Shown piece after piece: positions 16,673 through 24,506 of a stretch of DNA of 25,081 nucleotides. Made by a program: the position numbers and the translations under genes. The notes beneath the pieces were generated by a model that worked only from the letters and a program-made list of their open reading frames with translations, had not been told where the DNA came from and searched no databases. The stretch spans positions 1-25,081 of the forward strand of contig CAMLIT010000061.1 of assembly GCA_946480295.1 (NCBI GenBank), given 5' to 3'. Origin of the DNA: an uncultured Gemmatimonadota bacterium (GTDB lineage: Bacteria > Gemmatimonadota > Gemmatimonadetes > Gemmatimonadales > Gemmatimonadaceae). Positions within the stretch are counted from its first letter, which is position 1. Every line of letters starts with the position of its first letter.

Positions 16673-17866
16673 TCAGGCCGGGATCCCCACCGGGCCCGCG
16701 CGCGCGGCGGCCACGCGATCGTAGATGTCCTCCAGCGCCGACGTCTGCTTCCGCAGGTCGAAGAGTCGGCGCACGCGCCGGATGCCCGCCTCGCTCATTC
16801 GCCCGCGAAGCTCGTCGTCTTCGAGCAGCGCCCAGATGTTCCGCGCCAGCGACTCCACGTCGTGCTCCGGCGCGAGCAGCCCCGTGACCCCGTGCTCCAC
16901 CGCCTCCGGAACGCCGCCGGAGGCGAAGCTCGCGACCGGGGCGCCCAGCGACGCCGCCTCGGCGAACACCATCCCGAACGCCTCGCGGTTCCCCGCCCGC
17001 GCGGTGATGCTCGGGACGCAGAACACCATCGCCCGGTTCATCCAGCGCCTCACGACCTCCGGCGGCTGCCACCCCGTGAATTCGGCGCGCACGCGCCGGG
17101 CGACGGCGAGCCGCTCCAGGTCGGCCCGTAGCGGGCCGTCGCCGACCACCACCAGCCTGACGTCATCGAAGGCCTGCTGCACCGCGCCCATCGCCTCGAT
17201 CAGCTGCGCGCACCCCTTCGACTCGATCAGGCGGCCGACGAACAGCACCACGCGCTCGCGCGCCACGGTGCGGTCGCACGCGAACGCGTCCACGTCTATG
17301 CCGATGTAGTGGCGGACGACTCGGTCCGGCCGAAAGCCCAGCGCCAGCAGCTCGCGCCGGATGAAATCGGAGACGGCGATGACCAGGGTCGCGTTGTCCT
17401 TCAGCCACGCCCGCGGGCTGCGCTCGAAACGCACGCTCCCCCACTCGAAGCGGAAGCGCCGCGACCACTGGGTGGCATCGAAGCCGTGAAACGTGACGGC
17501 AAATGGGATCCCGCACCTGATGGCCACCGGCCCGACGAGGGCGCCGTCGGGGCCGAAGTGCGCATGCACCAGCGCCGGCCGCGCTCGCGCGAGGTACCGC
17601 TCCAGCCGCGGCGCCCGGTGCGCGTACTTCAGCGCCGCCTCGCGCAGTGAGTCCAGCCTGGACGAGGAGCGCAGGGTGAAGCACCGCGCCGCCTCGCTCG
17701 GCAGCGCCCCGATGACGCGCGACCCCACGAACATCGGGGTGTACCGCTCGAGCGCCGCCGCCTGGTTGTAGATGAAGGTTTCCGACGGGACGCCGAGCAG
17801 GTTCCGGAAGATCATGACGCGACGCGGCGTCTCGACCGCGGTCACCTCGCGCAGCCCCGTGCTCAC
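16673..17866 (-). CDS. Glycosyltransferase family 4 (GT-B), second copy
   Basis: A protein of about 397 residues with a GT-B fold. The N-terminal part has VPSETFIYNQAAAL, then LVHAHFGPDGA at 99-109 and FAVTFHGFDAT at 122-132, motifs shared by colanic-acid WcaL/AmsK-type transferases. The donor domain has VLFVGRLIESKGCAQLIEA at 207-225, LVVVGDGPLR at 238-247 and the EX7E motif in NREAFGMVFAEA (Glu295, Glu303). It would add a sugar to the lipid-linked intermediate in the cytoplasm. GTG 17866 overlaps the flippase stop in GTGA. GTG 17845 and ATG 17815 are later alternatives, and the frame open beyond 17866 is a shadow of the flippase gene. Donor unknown. Confidence 0.9.
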   Translation of the reverse strand: MSTGLREVTAVETPRRVMIFRNLLGVPSETFIYNQAAALERYTPMFVGSRVIGALPSEAARCFTLRSSSRLDSLREAALKYAHRAPRLERYLARARPALVHAHFGPDGALVGPVAIRCGIPFAVTFHGFDATQWSRRFRFEWGSVRFERSPRAWLKDNATLVIAVSDFIRRELLALGFRPDRVVRHYIGIDVDAFACDRTVARERVVLFVGRLIESKGCAQLIEAMGAVQQAFDDVRLVVVGDGPLRADLERLAVARRVRAEFTGWQPPEVVRRWMNRAMVFCVPSITARAGNREAFGMVFAEAASLGAPVASFASGGVPEAVEHGVTGLLAPEHDVESLARNIWALLEDDELRGRMSEAGIRRVRRLFDLRKQTSALEDIYDRVAAARAGPVGIPA

Positions 17867-19194
17867 GAGATCGTCGAGCCGGCGAGCGTGGCCTCGCGGA
17901 CCATCTCGGCGGCCACCCGCTCGGACCGTGCCTCGCCGCGCACGATCACCACCACCGCGCACCACATCGACAGCGCGAGCACGCCGTCCGAGGCAAGCGT
18001 GCTCCACACCGCCCCGTGCCACCCGTACGCCGGGATCATCCAGAGGTTCAGCAGCACGTTGCCCGCCGCCACCGACGCCTGCACCGCCGTGCGCACCCCC
18101 TGCCGGTCGGCGCCCGTCAGCGAATCCGCGGCGAAGTACTGCAGGGCGCGCAGCAAGGGGAGGACGCTCAGCAGCCGCACCACGATGACCGCCGGCTCGT
18201 ACTCCGGCCCGAGCAGCTTCGGGATCAGCGGCGCCAGGAGGAGCAGCGCGACTCCGACCAGCGCGCCGTAGCCCGCCGCCACCGGCAGCAGCTTCCGCGC
18301 GAAGCGCACGCTCCCCCGCAGTCCGTCCGCCCCCGCCTGGAAGAAGCGCGAGTACGCGGCGTAGAGGATCGCCCGGATCGGGACGAACGACACGTCGAGC
18401 ACCCGATACCCGGCCGCGTAGAACCCCGCCGCGTCGAGCGTGGCCAAGCGCGCAAGCATCATCTTGTCCACGTCGTTGTTGATGCTCACCGCCGAGTTGG
18501 TGACGGAGAAGTGGAATCCCTCCGCCAGCTCCGCGCGATCGAGCCGCCCGCTCCAATCGGGGCCCCCGAGCTCCGCGTGTACCCAGCGCAGCGCCGCGAT
18601 CCCGCCCAGCGCGCCCGAGACGAGATAGAGCACCCCCCACTGCAGCGCCGTCGCGTGGCCGTGGAAAACGACGTACATGACCAGGGCGGCGACGAGCCGG
18701 AGCATCCCGATCATGAACTGGAGCATCGCGGTGCGATCCAGCTTCTGGTACGCCTGGAACGCCTGCCCCGCCATGTCCACCACGCGCGCGAACAACAGGT
18801 CCGCGGCGATGATCTCGAGCACCAGCAGGAAGGGCACGCTCGCCGGCAGGAGGAGGGACGAGAGCCCCACGATGATGAGCGCGAGGAAGAACGCCGAGGC
18901 CAGTGTCGCCTTGAGCGCCGCGCCCCAGTACCGGGCGAAGCTCGACGGGTTCCGCGCGACGTTCTTGACCAGGATGTTGCCCGCGCCCCACGTGGCGAAC
19001 GGACCCACGATGCCGATGAACGACGCCGCCGCCACGAACTGGCCGTAGTGCGTGACGCCGAGCGCGCGGGCGATCAGGACGAAGTAGACCGCCTGGATGC
19101 ACAGGCGCAGCCCCTGGCCGGCGAGCATCCAGGTGCTGTTCTGGACGAGCCGGTGCTTGCTGAGTCTTCCTAGGGAGCTTCGGAGGCGCTGCAT
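17863..19194 (-). CDS. wzx: Wzx-type lipid-linked oligosaccharide flippase
   Basis: A membrane protein of about 443 residues from the polysaccharide transporter family (MOP superfamily). It starts with LVQNSTWMLAGQGLRLCIQA and ALGVTHYGQF, standard for Wzx/RfbX/TuaB proteins, and has around 12-14 hydrophobic segments. A functional sign is the FHFSVTNSAVSINNDVDKMM segment with its embedded charged Asp and Lys, usual for Wzx helix 7. It moves undecaprenyl-linked repeat units to the periplasmic face for the Wzy-like protein. ATG 19194 is preferred. GTG 19230 would add 12 residues. It lies between the glycoside hydrolase gene (110-base gap) and the GT4 gene (4-base overlap). Confidence 0.92.
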   Translation of the reverse strand: MQRLRSSLGRLSKHRLVQNSTWMLAGQGLRLCIQAVYFVLIARALGVTHYGQFVAAASFIGIVGPFATWGAGNILVKNVARNPSSFARYWGAALKATLASAFFLALIIVGLSSLLLPASVPFLLVLEIIAADLLFARVVDMAGQAFQAYQKLDRTAMLQFMIGMLRLVAALVMYVVFHGHATALQWGVLYLVSGALGGIAALRWVHAELGGPDWSGRLDRAELAEGFHFSVTNSAVSINNDVDKMMLARLATLDAAGFYAAGYRVLDVSFVPIRAILYAAYSRFFQAGADGLRGSVRFARKLLPVAAGYGALVGVALLLLAPLIPKLLGPEYEPAVIVVRLLSVLPLLRALQYFAADSLTGADRQGVRTAVQASVAAGNVLLNLWMIPAYGWHGAVWSTLASDGVLALSMWCAVVVIVRGEARSERVAAEMVREATLAGSTIS

Positions 19195-19258
19195 CAGTCT
19201 CGCTGCTTCGTCGCGCGTACGCGCTGGCACGCCGGGACGGACGTGTCCATCGGGTCAG

Positions 19259-19278
19259 CTAACACAAACGATCGCGCA
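19259..19278 (-). promoter_or_regulatory. Copy 2 of a shared upstream motif (TAACACAAACGATCGCGCA)
   Basis: CTAACACAAACGATCGCGCA (plus-strand text) differs from the copy at 15577-15595 mainly by one inserted C and a T/C change in the core. It lies about 65 bases before the flippase ATG, between the glycoside hydrolase stop and the flippase start, so it may give the wzx-GT4 pair its own promoter or operator. Confidence 0.35.
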
Positions 19279-19304
19279 CGGGCGGCGCAACCGCGGGCAG
19301 GTTG

Positions 19305-20681
19305 TCAGCGCGCCGCCGTCCAGCCGGCCGCGGAGACGAGGAGCGGCTTCTCGCCCACAGAGATCGTCGCGCCCGCTGCCGCCGCGGCCGCCGATGGCAC
19401 GAGCGAGTGGAGGGTGCGGGCGCCCCAGGTGGCGGGCACGACGAGCGGCGCCGTCCCGGTCTCCCGCCAGACCACGTGCGCCGGCACTCCTGCCGCGCTG
19501 CGCAGCGCCACAGTCCACGTGCCGTCGGCGGAGCGGTCGCACGACAGGACGCGCGAGCCCTGCATCCAAGAGCGTGCCGTGGCGTACGCGGTGGCGATCG
19601 ACTTGGGCTCCCGCCCGTTCGCCTCGGTCATCCCCATCGTCCCGCTGTCCCACGAGTACCAGTAGAACCGCCGCACGCCGTCGCACCACGCCAGGAGCAG
19701 CGCGCGCGCCGCGTACGCCTCGGACTCGTCCTGGCCGAGCACGCGGCCGGCGAATCCGGTCGGCGGCCCCATGGGACGGACGATCGTCCTCCGGTTCTGC
19801 ACGAACCACCCGGTCTCGGTGTTCCACAGCGGCTTCTCCCCCACGCCGCGTCGCGCCATCACCGCCTTCAGCGAATCGATGATCGGCAGCATCGCCTCCG
19901 GCGCCTGCGGCGAGACGTAGAGGTGGAAGCCGATCGCGTCCACGAACCGCCCGCCGCCGTCCGCCAGGAACTCGTCCAGCCAGCGCACACCCCGCTCCCC
20001 CGAGGTCGCCGACGGCGACACGAGCACGATGGACGGGTCCACGGCCTTCAGCTCCGAGTCGGCGGCGGCGGTCAGCGACACCAGCTCGGGGACAGTACCG
20101 GTGTAGAACCGCCGGAGGTTCGGCTCGTTCCAGATCTCGTACTCGTGCACGCGGCCGCGGTATCGCGTGGCGACGGTCCGTACGTACCGCTTCCACGCAT
20201 CCATGCTGGCCGGCGGCGCCGCGTTCCCTGGTCCGTAGCCCGATGGCTCGTTCGGCCGCGTCGACGCCCACTGTGGCGAGAGCCCGAGCGGCAGCAGGAC
20301 GTCCACATGATGCGCATCGGCGCTGTCCACCATCCGGTCGACCGCGGCGAAGTCCCACTTCCCGGGCGCCGGCTCCAGCGACGGCCACTGCGCGCCGGAA
20401 TCCCACAGGCGCCAGCTGCCGAAGCCCACCGTTGGCCAGATCGCGTACACGCCGCCGGCGCCCGGTTTCGCCTGGTGATGGATGTGCAGGCCGAAGTACG
20501 TCGGAGGCACCGGCACCTGCGGCGGACGCAGGTGCACCGCTCCCTGCGCGGCGGCCGGCCGGGAGAGGTGACTCACGCCCGGCGCGGCTGCCAACGCGCC
20601 ACTGGCCGCCGCGATCCCGGCGGCGATGCCGCCCGCGACGCCTGCCGCCGCCACGCGCCGGATCACGCGACGCCCGGGCAT
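19305..20681 (-). CDS. PslG-like glycoside hydrolase (GH39-type clan A)
   Basis: A 458-residue secreted or periplasmic protein. The N-terminus is RR-rich followed by an Ala/Gly hydrophobic core (MPGRRVIRRVAAAGVAGGI), a signal peptide that might use the Tat route. The catalytic domain starts at TYFGLHIHHQ, with WPTVGFGSWRLWDSGAQW, the acid/base motif YEIWNEPN (Glu186) and the nucleophile motif PLWNTETGW (Glu289), all as expected for a TIM-barrel clan-A hydrolase of the PslG/GH39 type. The last 90 residues look like a small beta domain. PslG cleaves the Psl polysaccharide of Pseudomonas during its biosynthesis, and this enzyme may trim or release the polymer made here. GGAGGAG lies 10 bases before ATG 20681. 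The gene follows the phosphoglycosyltransferase gene after 49 bases. Confidence 0.85.
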   Translation of the reverse strand: MPGRRVIRRVAAAGVAGGIAAGIAAASGALAAAPGVSHLSRPAAAQGAVHLRPPQVPVPPTYFGLHIHHQAKPGAGGVYAIWPTVGFGSWRLWDSGAQWPSLEPAPGKWDFAAVDRMVDSADAHHVDVLLPLGLSPQWASTRPNEPSGYGPGNAAPPASMDAWKRYVRTVATRYRGRVHEYEIWNEPNLRRFYTGTVPELVSLTAAADSELKAVDPSIVLVSPSATSGERGVRWLDEFLADGGGRFVDAIGFHLYVSPQAPEAMLPIIDSLKAVMARRGVGEKPLWNTETGWFVQNRRTIVRPMGPPTGFAGRVLGQDESEAYAARALLLAWCDGVRRFYWYSWDSGTMGMTEANGREPKSIATAYATARSWMQGSRVLSCDRSADGTWTVALRSAAGVPAHVVWRETGTAPLVVPATWGARTLHSLVPSAAAAAAGATISVGEKPLLVSAAGWTAAR

Positions 20682-20730
20682 GGGGCCATCGCTCCTCCCG
20701 CGAGCGGCGGCCAGTCAGCGCACATCCGCG

Positions 20731-22251
20731 TCAGTACGCCCCATCCATCCTGAGCACGACGGGGATCGTGCGCAGCAGGATGCGGACATCCTTCCAGATC
20801 GTCCACCCCTGCATGTAGTCCTGCTCGAGGATCACGACGTCGTCGAAGTCCGTGATCCGGTTCCGGCCGTTCACCTGCCACGGCCCCGTGATCCCCGGCT
20901 TCATCTCGAAGCGCGCGTAATGGTGCTCCTCATACAGCGCGACCTCGCTCGGCAGCGGCGGGCGCGGGCCGACGAGCGACATGTCTCCCCGCAGCACGTT
21001 CCAGAGCTGCGGCAGCTCGTCGAGGCTCGTGCGGCGCAGCAGCTTTCCCACCTTCGTGACGCGCGGGTCGTGCTTCATCTTGAACAGCCGCGCATCGGCG
21101 TACACGCTCTGGGTCGCGAGGTTCTCGCGCTCCCCCTCGGCGGTGGCCACCATGCTCCGGAACTTGCAGATCCGGAACAGCCGTCCCCCCTGCCCGACGC
21201 GGAGCTGGCGGAAGATCACGGGCCCGCGCGAGGAGACGCGCACGGCGATGGCGACCGCCGCGAGCACCGGCGCGAGCACGACGATCAGGATCGACGCCGC
21301 CAGGATGTCGATCGCGCGCTTGAGCACGAGCTGCCTGCCGCGGAGCCCCGGCTTCGTCAGCTGGATCAGTGACTTGCCGCGGAAGGAGACCAGCTCCGGG
21401 ACCACCAGGTCGCCGAGGAAGAGACGGGGAAGCGAGAAGACCTTGCACCCGCCGGTGCTCGCCATGGTCACGGCGAAGCCGAACGCCTCCTCGTCGATCT
21501 GGCCGGCGAGGATGACCGTGTCGGCGCGCAGCTCGTCGATGAGCTTCGGCAGCTCGTCGAAGCTGCCGATGGCGTCGGGCGCCGGGTCCGACGAGCTGTC
21601 GACGAAGCCGAGCAGGTGGAACCCCGCGGAGCGCGGAAAGAGCCGCTGCTGCATGATCGACCGCGCCACCTCCCCCGGCCCGACCACGAGCGTGCGCGCG
21701 ACGGAGGCCTCGGCTCGCACCTTCCGGACGACCAGGTCGAAGCCGAGCCGCTCGGCGATGAGCCCCAGGCTGAGGGTGGACGCGGCGATCAGGTAGCCGA
21801 CCAGCGTGGCGATCGACGGGTCCGCCCACACGCGAGCCCACAGCACCAGCCCGATCCCGAGGAAGGAAGCGAGCGTCAGCCGCCTGATGTCGCGCCGCTC
21901 GTCGGCGGTGCCGTAGTTCTGCAGCAGGAGCGTGGACACGAGCACCGCCGCGACGAGTTGCGGTACGGATACCGAGCCTCGCGGGATGACGTCGGCCGCC
22001 GCACGCGCGGCGTCAACGCCGAGCCACCCCTGGTCGCGGATGCCGCTCTTGAGGGCGCGGAGCAGGAGCACCACGCCGGTGTCGGCGCAGAGGAGCAGGA
22101 CCAGGCGGCTGAACTCCCGCCACATGTGGCGGCGAACGCTCTTCTTCGCCGCGGCCTGCAGGACGATGGGAGTCGGCCGCTCCTCGAAGCGGAGCCGGAG
22201 CAGCTCACCGCTGCGTGCAGGGGCCCGGTGCGGGCGATGGGCGGTGGCCAT
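20731..22251 (-). CDS. Undecaprenyl-phosphate sugar phosphotransferase (WbaP/WcaJ-like initiating enzyme)
   Basis: A 506-residue polyprenyl glycosylphosphotransferase. Four hydrophobic segments (about 47-67, 93-112, 128-145 and 148-167) are followed by a cytosolic Rossmann-like domain (LVVGPGEVARSIMQ at 188-201). Then comes a re-entrant hydrophobic segment at about 310-338 and the catalytic bacterial sugar-transferase domain with CKFRSM at 362-367, RRTSLDELPQLWNVLRGDM at 406-424, SLVGPRPPLPSE at 425-436 and PGITGPWQVNGRN at 452-464. The Asp-Glu pair in SLDELPQ is the catalytic dyad of the family. It transfers a hexose-1-phosphate or HexNAc-1-phosphate to undecaprenyl phosphate, starting repeat-unit assembly. 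The long form is typical of WcaJ/CpsE enzymes, often for glucose or galactose. It leads the minus-strand run that includes the glycoside hydrolase, wzx and GT4. Confidence 0.95.
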   Translation of the reverse strand: MATAHRPHRAPARSGELLRLRFEERPTPIVLQAAAKKSVRRHMWREFSRLVLLLCADTGVVLLLRALKSGIRDQGWLGVDAARAAADVIPRGSVSVPQLVAAVLVSTLLLQNYGTADERRDIRRLTLASFLGIGLVLWARVWADPSIATLVGYLIAASTLSLGLIAERLGFDLVVRKVRAEASVARTLVVGPGEVARSIMQQRLFPRSAGFHLLGFVDSSSDPAPDAIGSFDELPKLIDELRADTVILAGQIDEEAFGFAVTMASTGGCKVFSLPRLFLGDLVVPELVSFRGKSLIQLTKPGLRGRQLVLKRAIDILAASILIVVLAPVLAAVAIAVRVSSRGPVIFRQLRVGQGGRLFRICKFRSMVATAEGERENLATQSVYADARLFKMKHDPRVTKVGKLLRRTSLDELPQLWNVLRGDMSLVGPRPPLPSEVALYEEHHYARFEMKPGITGPWQVNGRNRITDFDDVVILEQDYMQGWTIWKDVRILLRTIPVVLRMDGAY

Positions 22252-22456
22252 GGCTCAGCACCACCGCGGGCGCCGGGGCGGATTGCACAGCGTCCGGCCA
22301 GACTGCCATCCAGCGCCACCGATCATGGCGCCTCCGAGCCTCGAACCAGAACCGCCGAATCTCACGGAATACTCCCGCACTTTCCCCAACGACACGGCGT
22401 TGCGCTGTCGCGGGGCCAGTCAGCTGCCAGAATAGTGGGCGAGAAAGGTGGGGCGC

Positions 22457-22481
22457 CCGACCCGAATTGACGCAGGGTCGG
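22457..22481. repeat. 7-bp inverted repeat near the predicted start of transcription
   Basis: CCGACCC at 22457-22463 and GGGTCGG at 22475-22481 are perfect inverted repeats 11 bases apart, just downstream (minus sense) of the candidate -10 box. This could be an operator or a leader hairpin. Confidence 0.35.
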
Positions 22482-22483
22482 TC

Positions 22484-22512
22484 ATATTAGGGGCGCTCCG
22501 ATTGTCGTGCAA
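22484..22512 (-). promoter_or_regulatory. Candidate sigma70-type promoter for the phosphoglycosyltransferase operon
   Basis: On the minus strand TTGCAC (22512-22507) and TAATAT (22489-22484) are separated by 17 bases. Both boxes are imperfect (3 and 4 of 6 consensus bases), but they lie in the AT-richer part of the gap. Transcription would begin near 22477, giving a leader of about 225 bases. Confidence 0.4.
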
Positions 22513-22734
22513 GATCCGCGACCATGCCGCGATCCTGGAGATTTGACGATCCGCTCTCCGCGTCCGTTACGGCGCCGATACGTGGCGGGCGCTTTCTAAG
22601 CGTTCTCTTAATCTCCGGGGATCGGGCGACGGCCACGAGTCCGTGCAGCCTAACCGCACGCGCTAGGCGTCGGTCACTTCCCGCGCGCGGGCGCCAGGAA
22701 GATCGGCCTTCGCGCCATCGTGTCGGCGATCTCG

Positions 22735-24258
22735 TCAGTGCTCCAGCATCCAGTCAAGCACGCCCGCGAGCAGCGCCTGGAGCCGCGCGGACTCCGGCGC
22801 GTGGTACAGGCTATCGAGGCCGCGGGCGAAGTCGTTGGTGCCGGCGGCGAAGACCCCCGCGCCCGACCGCGCCTGATAGAAGGTGGTGTAGTAGACCTGC
22901 GGGGCACCGGCGGTGCGGCCGGTCTTCAGCGCGTACGGTGAGCGCGCGAGCACCTGCAGGTTTCGCGGCGTCCTGCCGTTGTTCACGAGCTGATCGCCCT
23001 CCGACCTGACGAGCTGCGAGATCGTGTCGCCGTCGCTCAAGCGGGCGCCGGCGAGGAACGCGCGGCCGGTTGCGCCAAGCGCGCTGTCGCTGATCGTGAG
23101 CGGCCGGGGCGGGCCCCCCGCCCCCTGCAGGTACATGATGCCAATCAGCGCGTTCTCCGGCCGGTTCAGCGGGAGGAGCCGGAACTCCGTCGTGACCTCG
23201 GTCGGCGACGTCGCGAACGGATCCGGCGTCATCTTGAAGCAGGTAACCACCTGCCCGGGCCGCCCCGTGCTCGTACCGGGGCCGAGGCGCACGTTCCAGA
23301 ACGCGTCGTTCCCCGACAGGAAGACGAGGTGCGTCCGCGCGTCCCGGAGCGATTCGACGAGCGTGAACTCGCCCCACGTCCAGTACTCGTCGTGGCCGGC
23401 GAAGAGCAGCACGCGCGGCGCGCCCGCCGACACGGCGGCGCCGGTGGCCAGGTCCAGGTCCGACGCGTAGCCCACGTCGTAGCCCTCGCGCTCGAGCCAG
23501 CGGATCGCCGGCAGCTCGAGCGAGTACCCATCCGAGTAGACGTATGCGGCCCCGCCGTTCGTCGCGTACGGCCGCTCGAAGGAGACCGCGGTGGCGAAGT
23601 TTCCGGCGGGTTTTGTCGGGTCCTGCGTGTACAGGCTCGCACCGCCGAAGTCGTTGTACGCCTGCCACGTGAACTGGGGGACGACGACGAGAATCGCCGC
23701 CGGCGCGGTGCTGCGGAGCACGAATGGATAGAGGGCGCTGAGGCCCGCGCCGTTCGTCGCCTTGAGGAGGTACATGCCGGGGAGCCAACGCGTCGACGTC
23801 GGTAGGGCTGTCGTGCGATGCCACGGGCAGGATAAGGCTTCGCCAGGCGATGCCGCGCAGGCAGGCTGGGAATCCGCCGGCACACCTGTGGTATCGAAGA
23901 CCAGCCGTCCGCCGGCACCGCCGTACCATCCCAGGCGATATACGGAGATCCGCACGGACCCGTGCAACGAGTGGACGAAGAGGTCCATCGTGTCGCCGGA
24001 CGAGAGCACGTAGGGGCTGCCCCAGAGCGCCAGCTCCGTCCTGTCCGCCCGCTGGGCGCGCGGCACGTACCATCCATGATCGCCGGTCGCCCGGTTCTCC
24101 GCGACGATGCTCGCGCCCACGCGCGCGGCATGAGGCCGCGGGGCGAGGGCGGCGTCGGAGGCGCAGCCCGCGAGGACGGCGAGCGCCAGGAGTGCGCATC
24201 GTCGCGACGCCGAGGTGCGCGCGGCCGTACGCACGCGCGAGGCGGATCGCCACATCAT
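22735..24258 (-). CDS. Lipoprotein of the N,N-dimethylformamidase beta-subunit-like family
   Basis: With ATG 24258 the protein has 507 residues and begins with an arginine-rich n-region, a hydrophobic core and the lipobox LAGC (RRCALLALAVLAGCASD, Cys32), so it is a predicted lipoprotein outside the cytoplasm. YRLGWYGGAGGRLV at about 107-120, TWQAYNDFGGASLY at 197-210, AGHDEYW at 287-293 and FLSGNDAFWNVR at 313-324 match the C-terminal domain family of the large subunit of N,N-dimethylformamidase, an amidohydrolase. The substrate here is unknown. Neighbours suggest a sugar-linked amide or acyl group, or a surface-assembly role. A longer frame from ATG 24372 adds 38 residues ahead of the signal peptide and looks non-coding. 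The gene lies 248 bases after the dehydrogenase gene. Confidence 0.8.
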   Translation of the reverse strand: MMWRSASRVRTAARTSASRRCALLALAVLAGCASDAALAPRPHAARVGASIVAENRATGDHGWYVPRAQRADRTELALWGSPYVLSSGDTMDLFVHSLHGSVRISVYRLGWYGGAGGRLVFDTTGVPADSQPACAASPGEALSCPWHRTTALPTSTRWLPGMYLLKATNGAGLSALYPFVLRSTAPAAILVVVPQFTWQAYNDFGGASLYTQDPTKPAGNFATAVSFERPYATNGGAAYVYSDGYSLELPAIRWLEREGYDVGYASDLDLATGAAVSAGAPRVLLFAGHDEYWTWGEFTLVESLRDARTHLVFLSGNDAFWNVRLGPGTSTGRPGQVVTCFKMTPDPFATSPTEVTTEFRLLPLNRPENALIGIMYLQGAGGPPRPLTISDSALGATGRAFLAGARLSDGDTISQLVRSEGDQLVNNGRTPRNLQVLARSPYALKTGRTAGAPQVYYTTFYQARSGAGVFAAGTNDFARGLDSLYHAPESARLQALLAGVLDWMLEH

Positions 24259-24471
24259 CGGGACGAGCAGCACGGTGCGATCGATCTCGGCGCGCGGGAA
24301 TGCCGGCGGTGGCAGGACGTGAAGCACGCGGACCTGAGACCAGGCGGACGCGATTGGCGACCGGGTTCTCATGGTGCCGAATGCCGGGTGGGCAGGAGGC
24401 CACCCTCATTTTCCAGCTAATCTGACCGCGCCAGGCGCTCCGGGGTCACGGCAGGCGCTACCTGGGGAGAT

Positions 24472-24488
24472 CTGCCGCCGGGCGGCAG
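24472..24488 (-). terminator. Weak hairpin after the dehydrogenase gene
   Basis: CTGCCGC (24472-24478) and GCGGCAG (24482-24488) form a 7-bp stem with a 3-base loop, 18 bases after the minus-strand stop at 24507. No T-run follows, so termination may be partial or absent. Confidence 0.3.
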
Positions 24489-24506
24489 TGGCGACGCTTC
24501 TGTCGG

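Larger units (their letters stand above)
22252..22734. other. 483-bp non-coding region with promoter signals
   Basis: This gap lies between the start of the phosphoglycosyltransferase gene and the stop of the lipoprotein gene. No frame with credible protein features is seen on either strand. It is less GC-rich than its surroundings around 22460-22620. It contains the promoter candidate and inverted repeat listed separately, a 12-bp palindrome CCCGCGCGCGGG near 22678, and a small CGCTT/AAGCG hairpin near 22590-22602. A terminator for the lipoprotein gene cannot be assigned with confidence. Confidence 0.6.

Noticed and set aside
17867..19102. Extension of the GT4 frame upstream, giving an 809-residue apparent fusion with the flippase region
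   Set aside because: The extra 412 residues are the out-of-frame reading of wzx. The GTGA overlap at 17863-17866 gives a normal GT4 start.
20663..20881. Small minus-strand frame crossing the gap between the glycoside hydrolase and phosphoglycosyltransferase genes
   Set aside because: It overlaps the C-terminus of the transferase in another frame, has no domain and no conserved-looking start. The tiny ATG at 20689 codes only eight residues.
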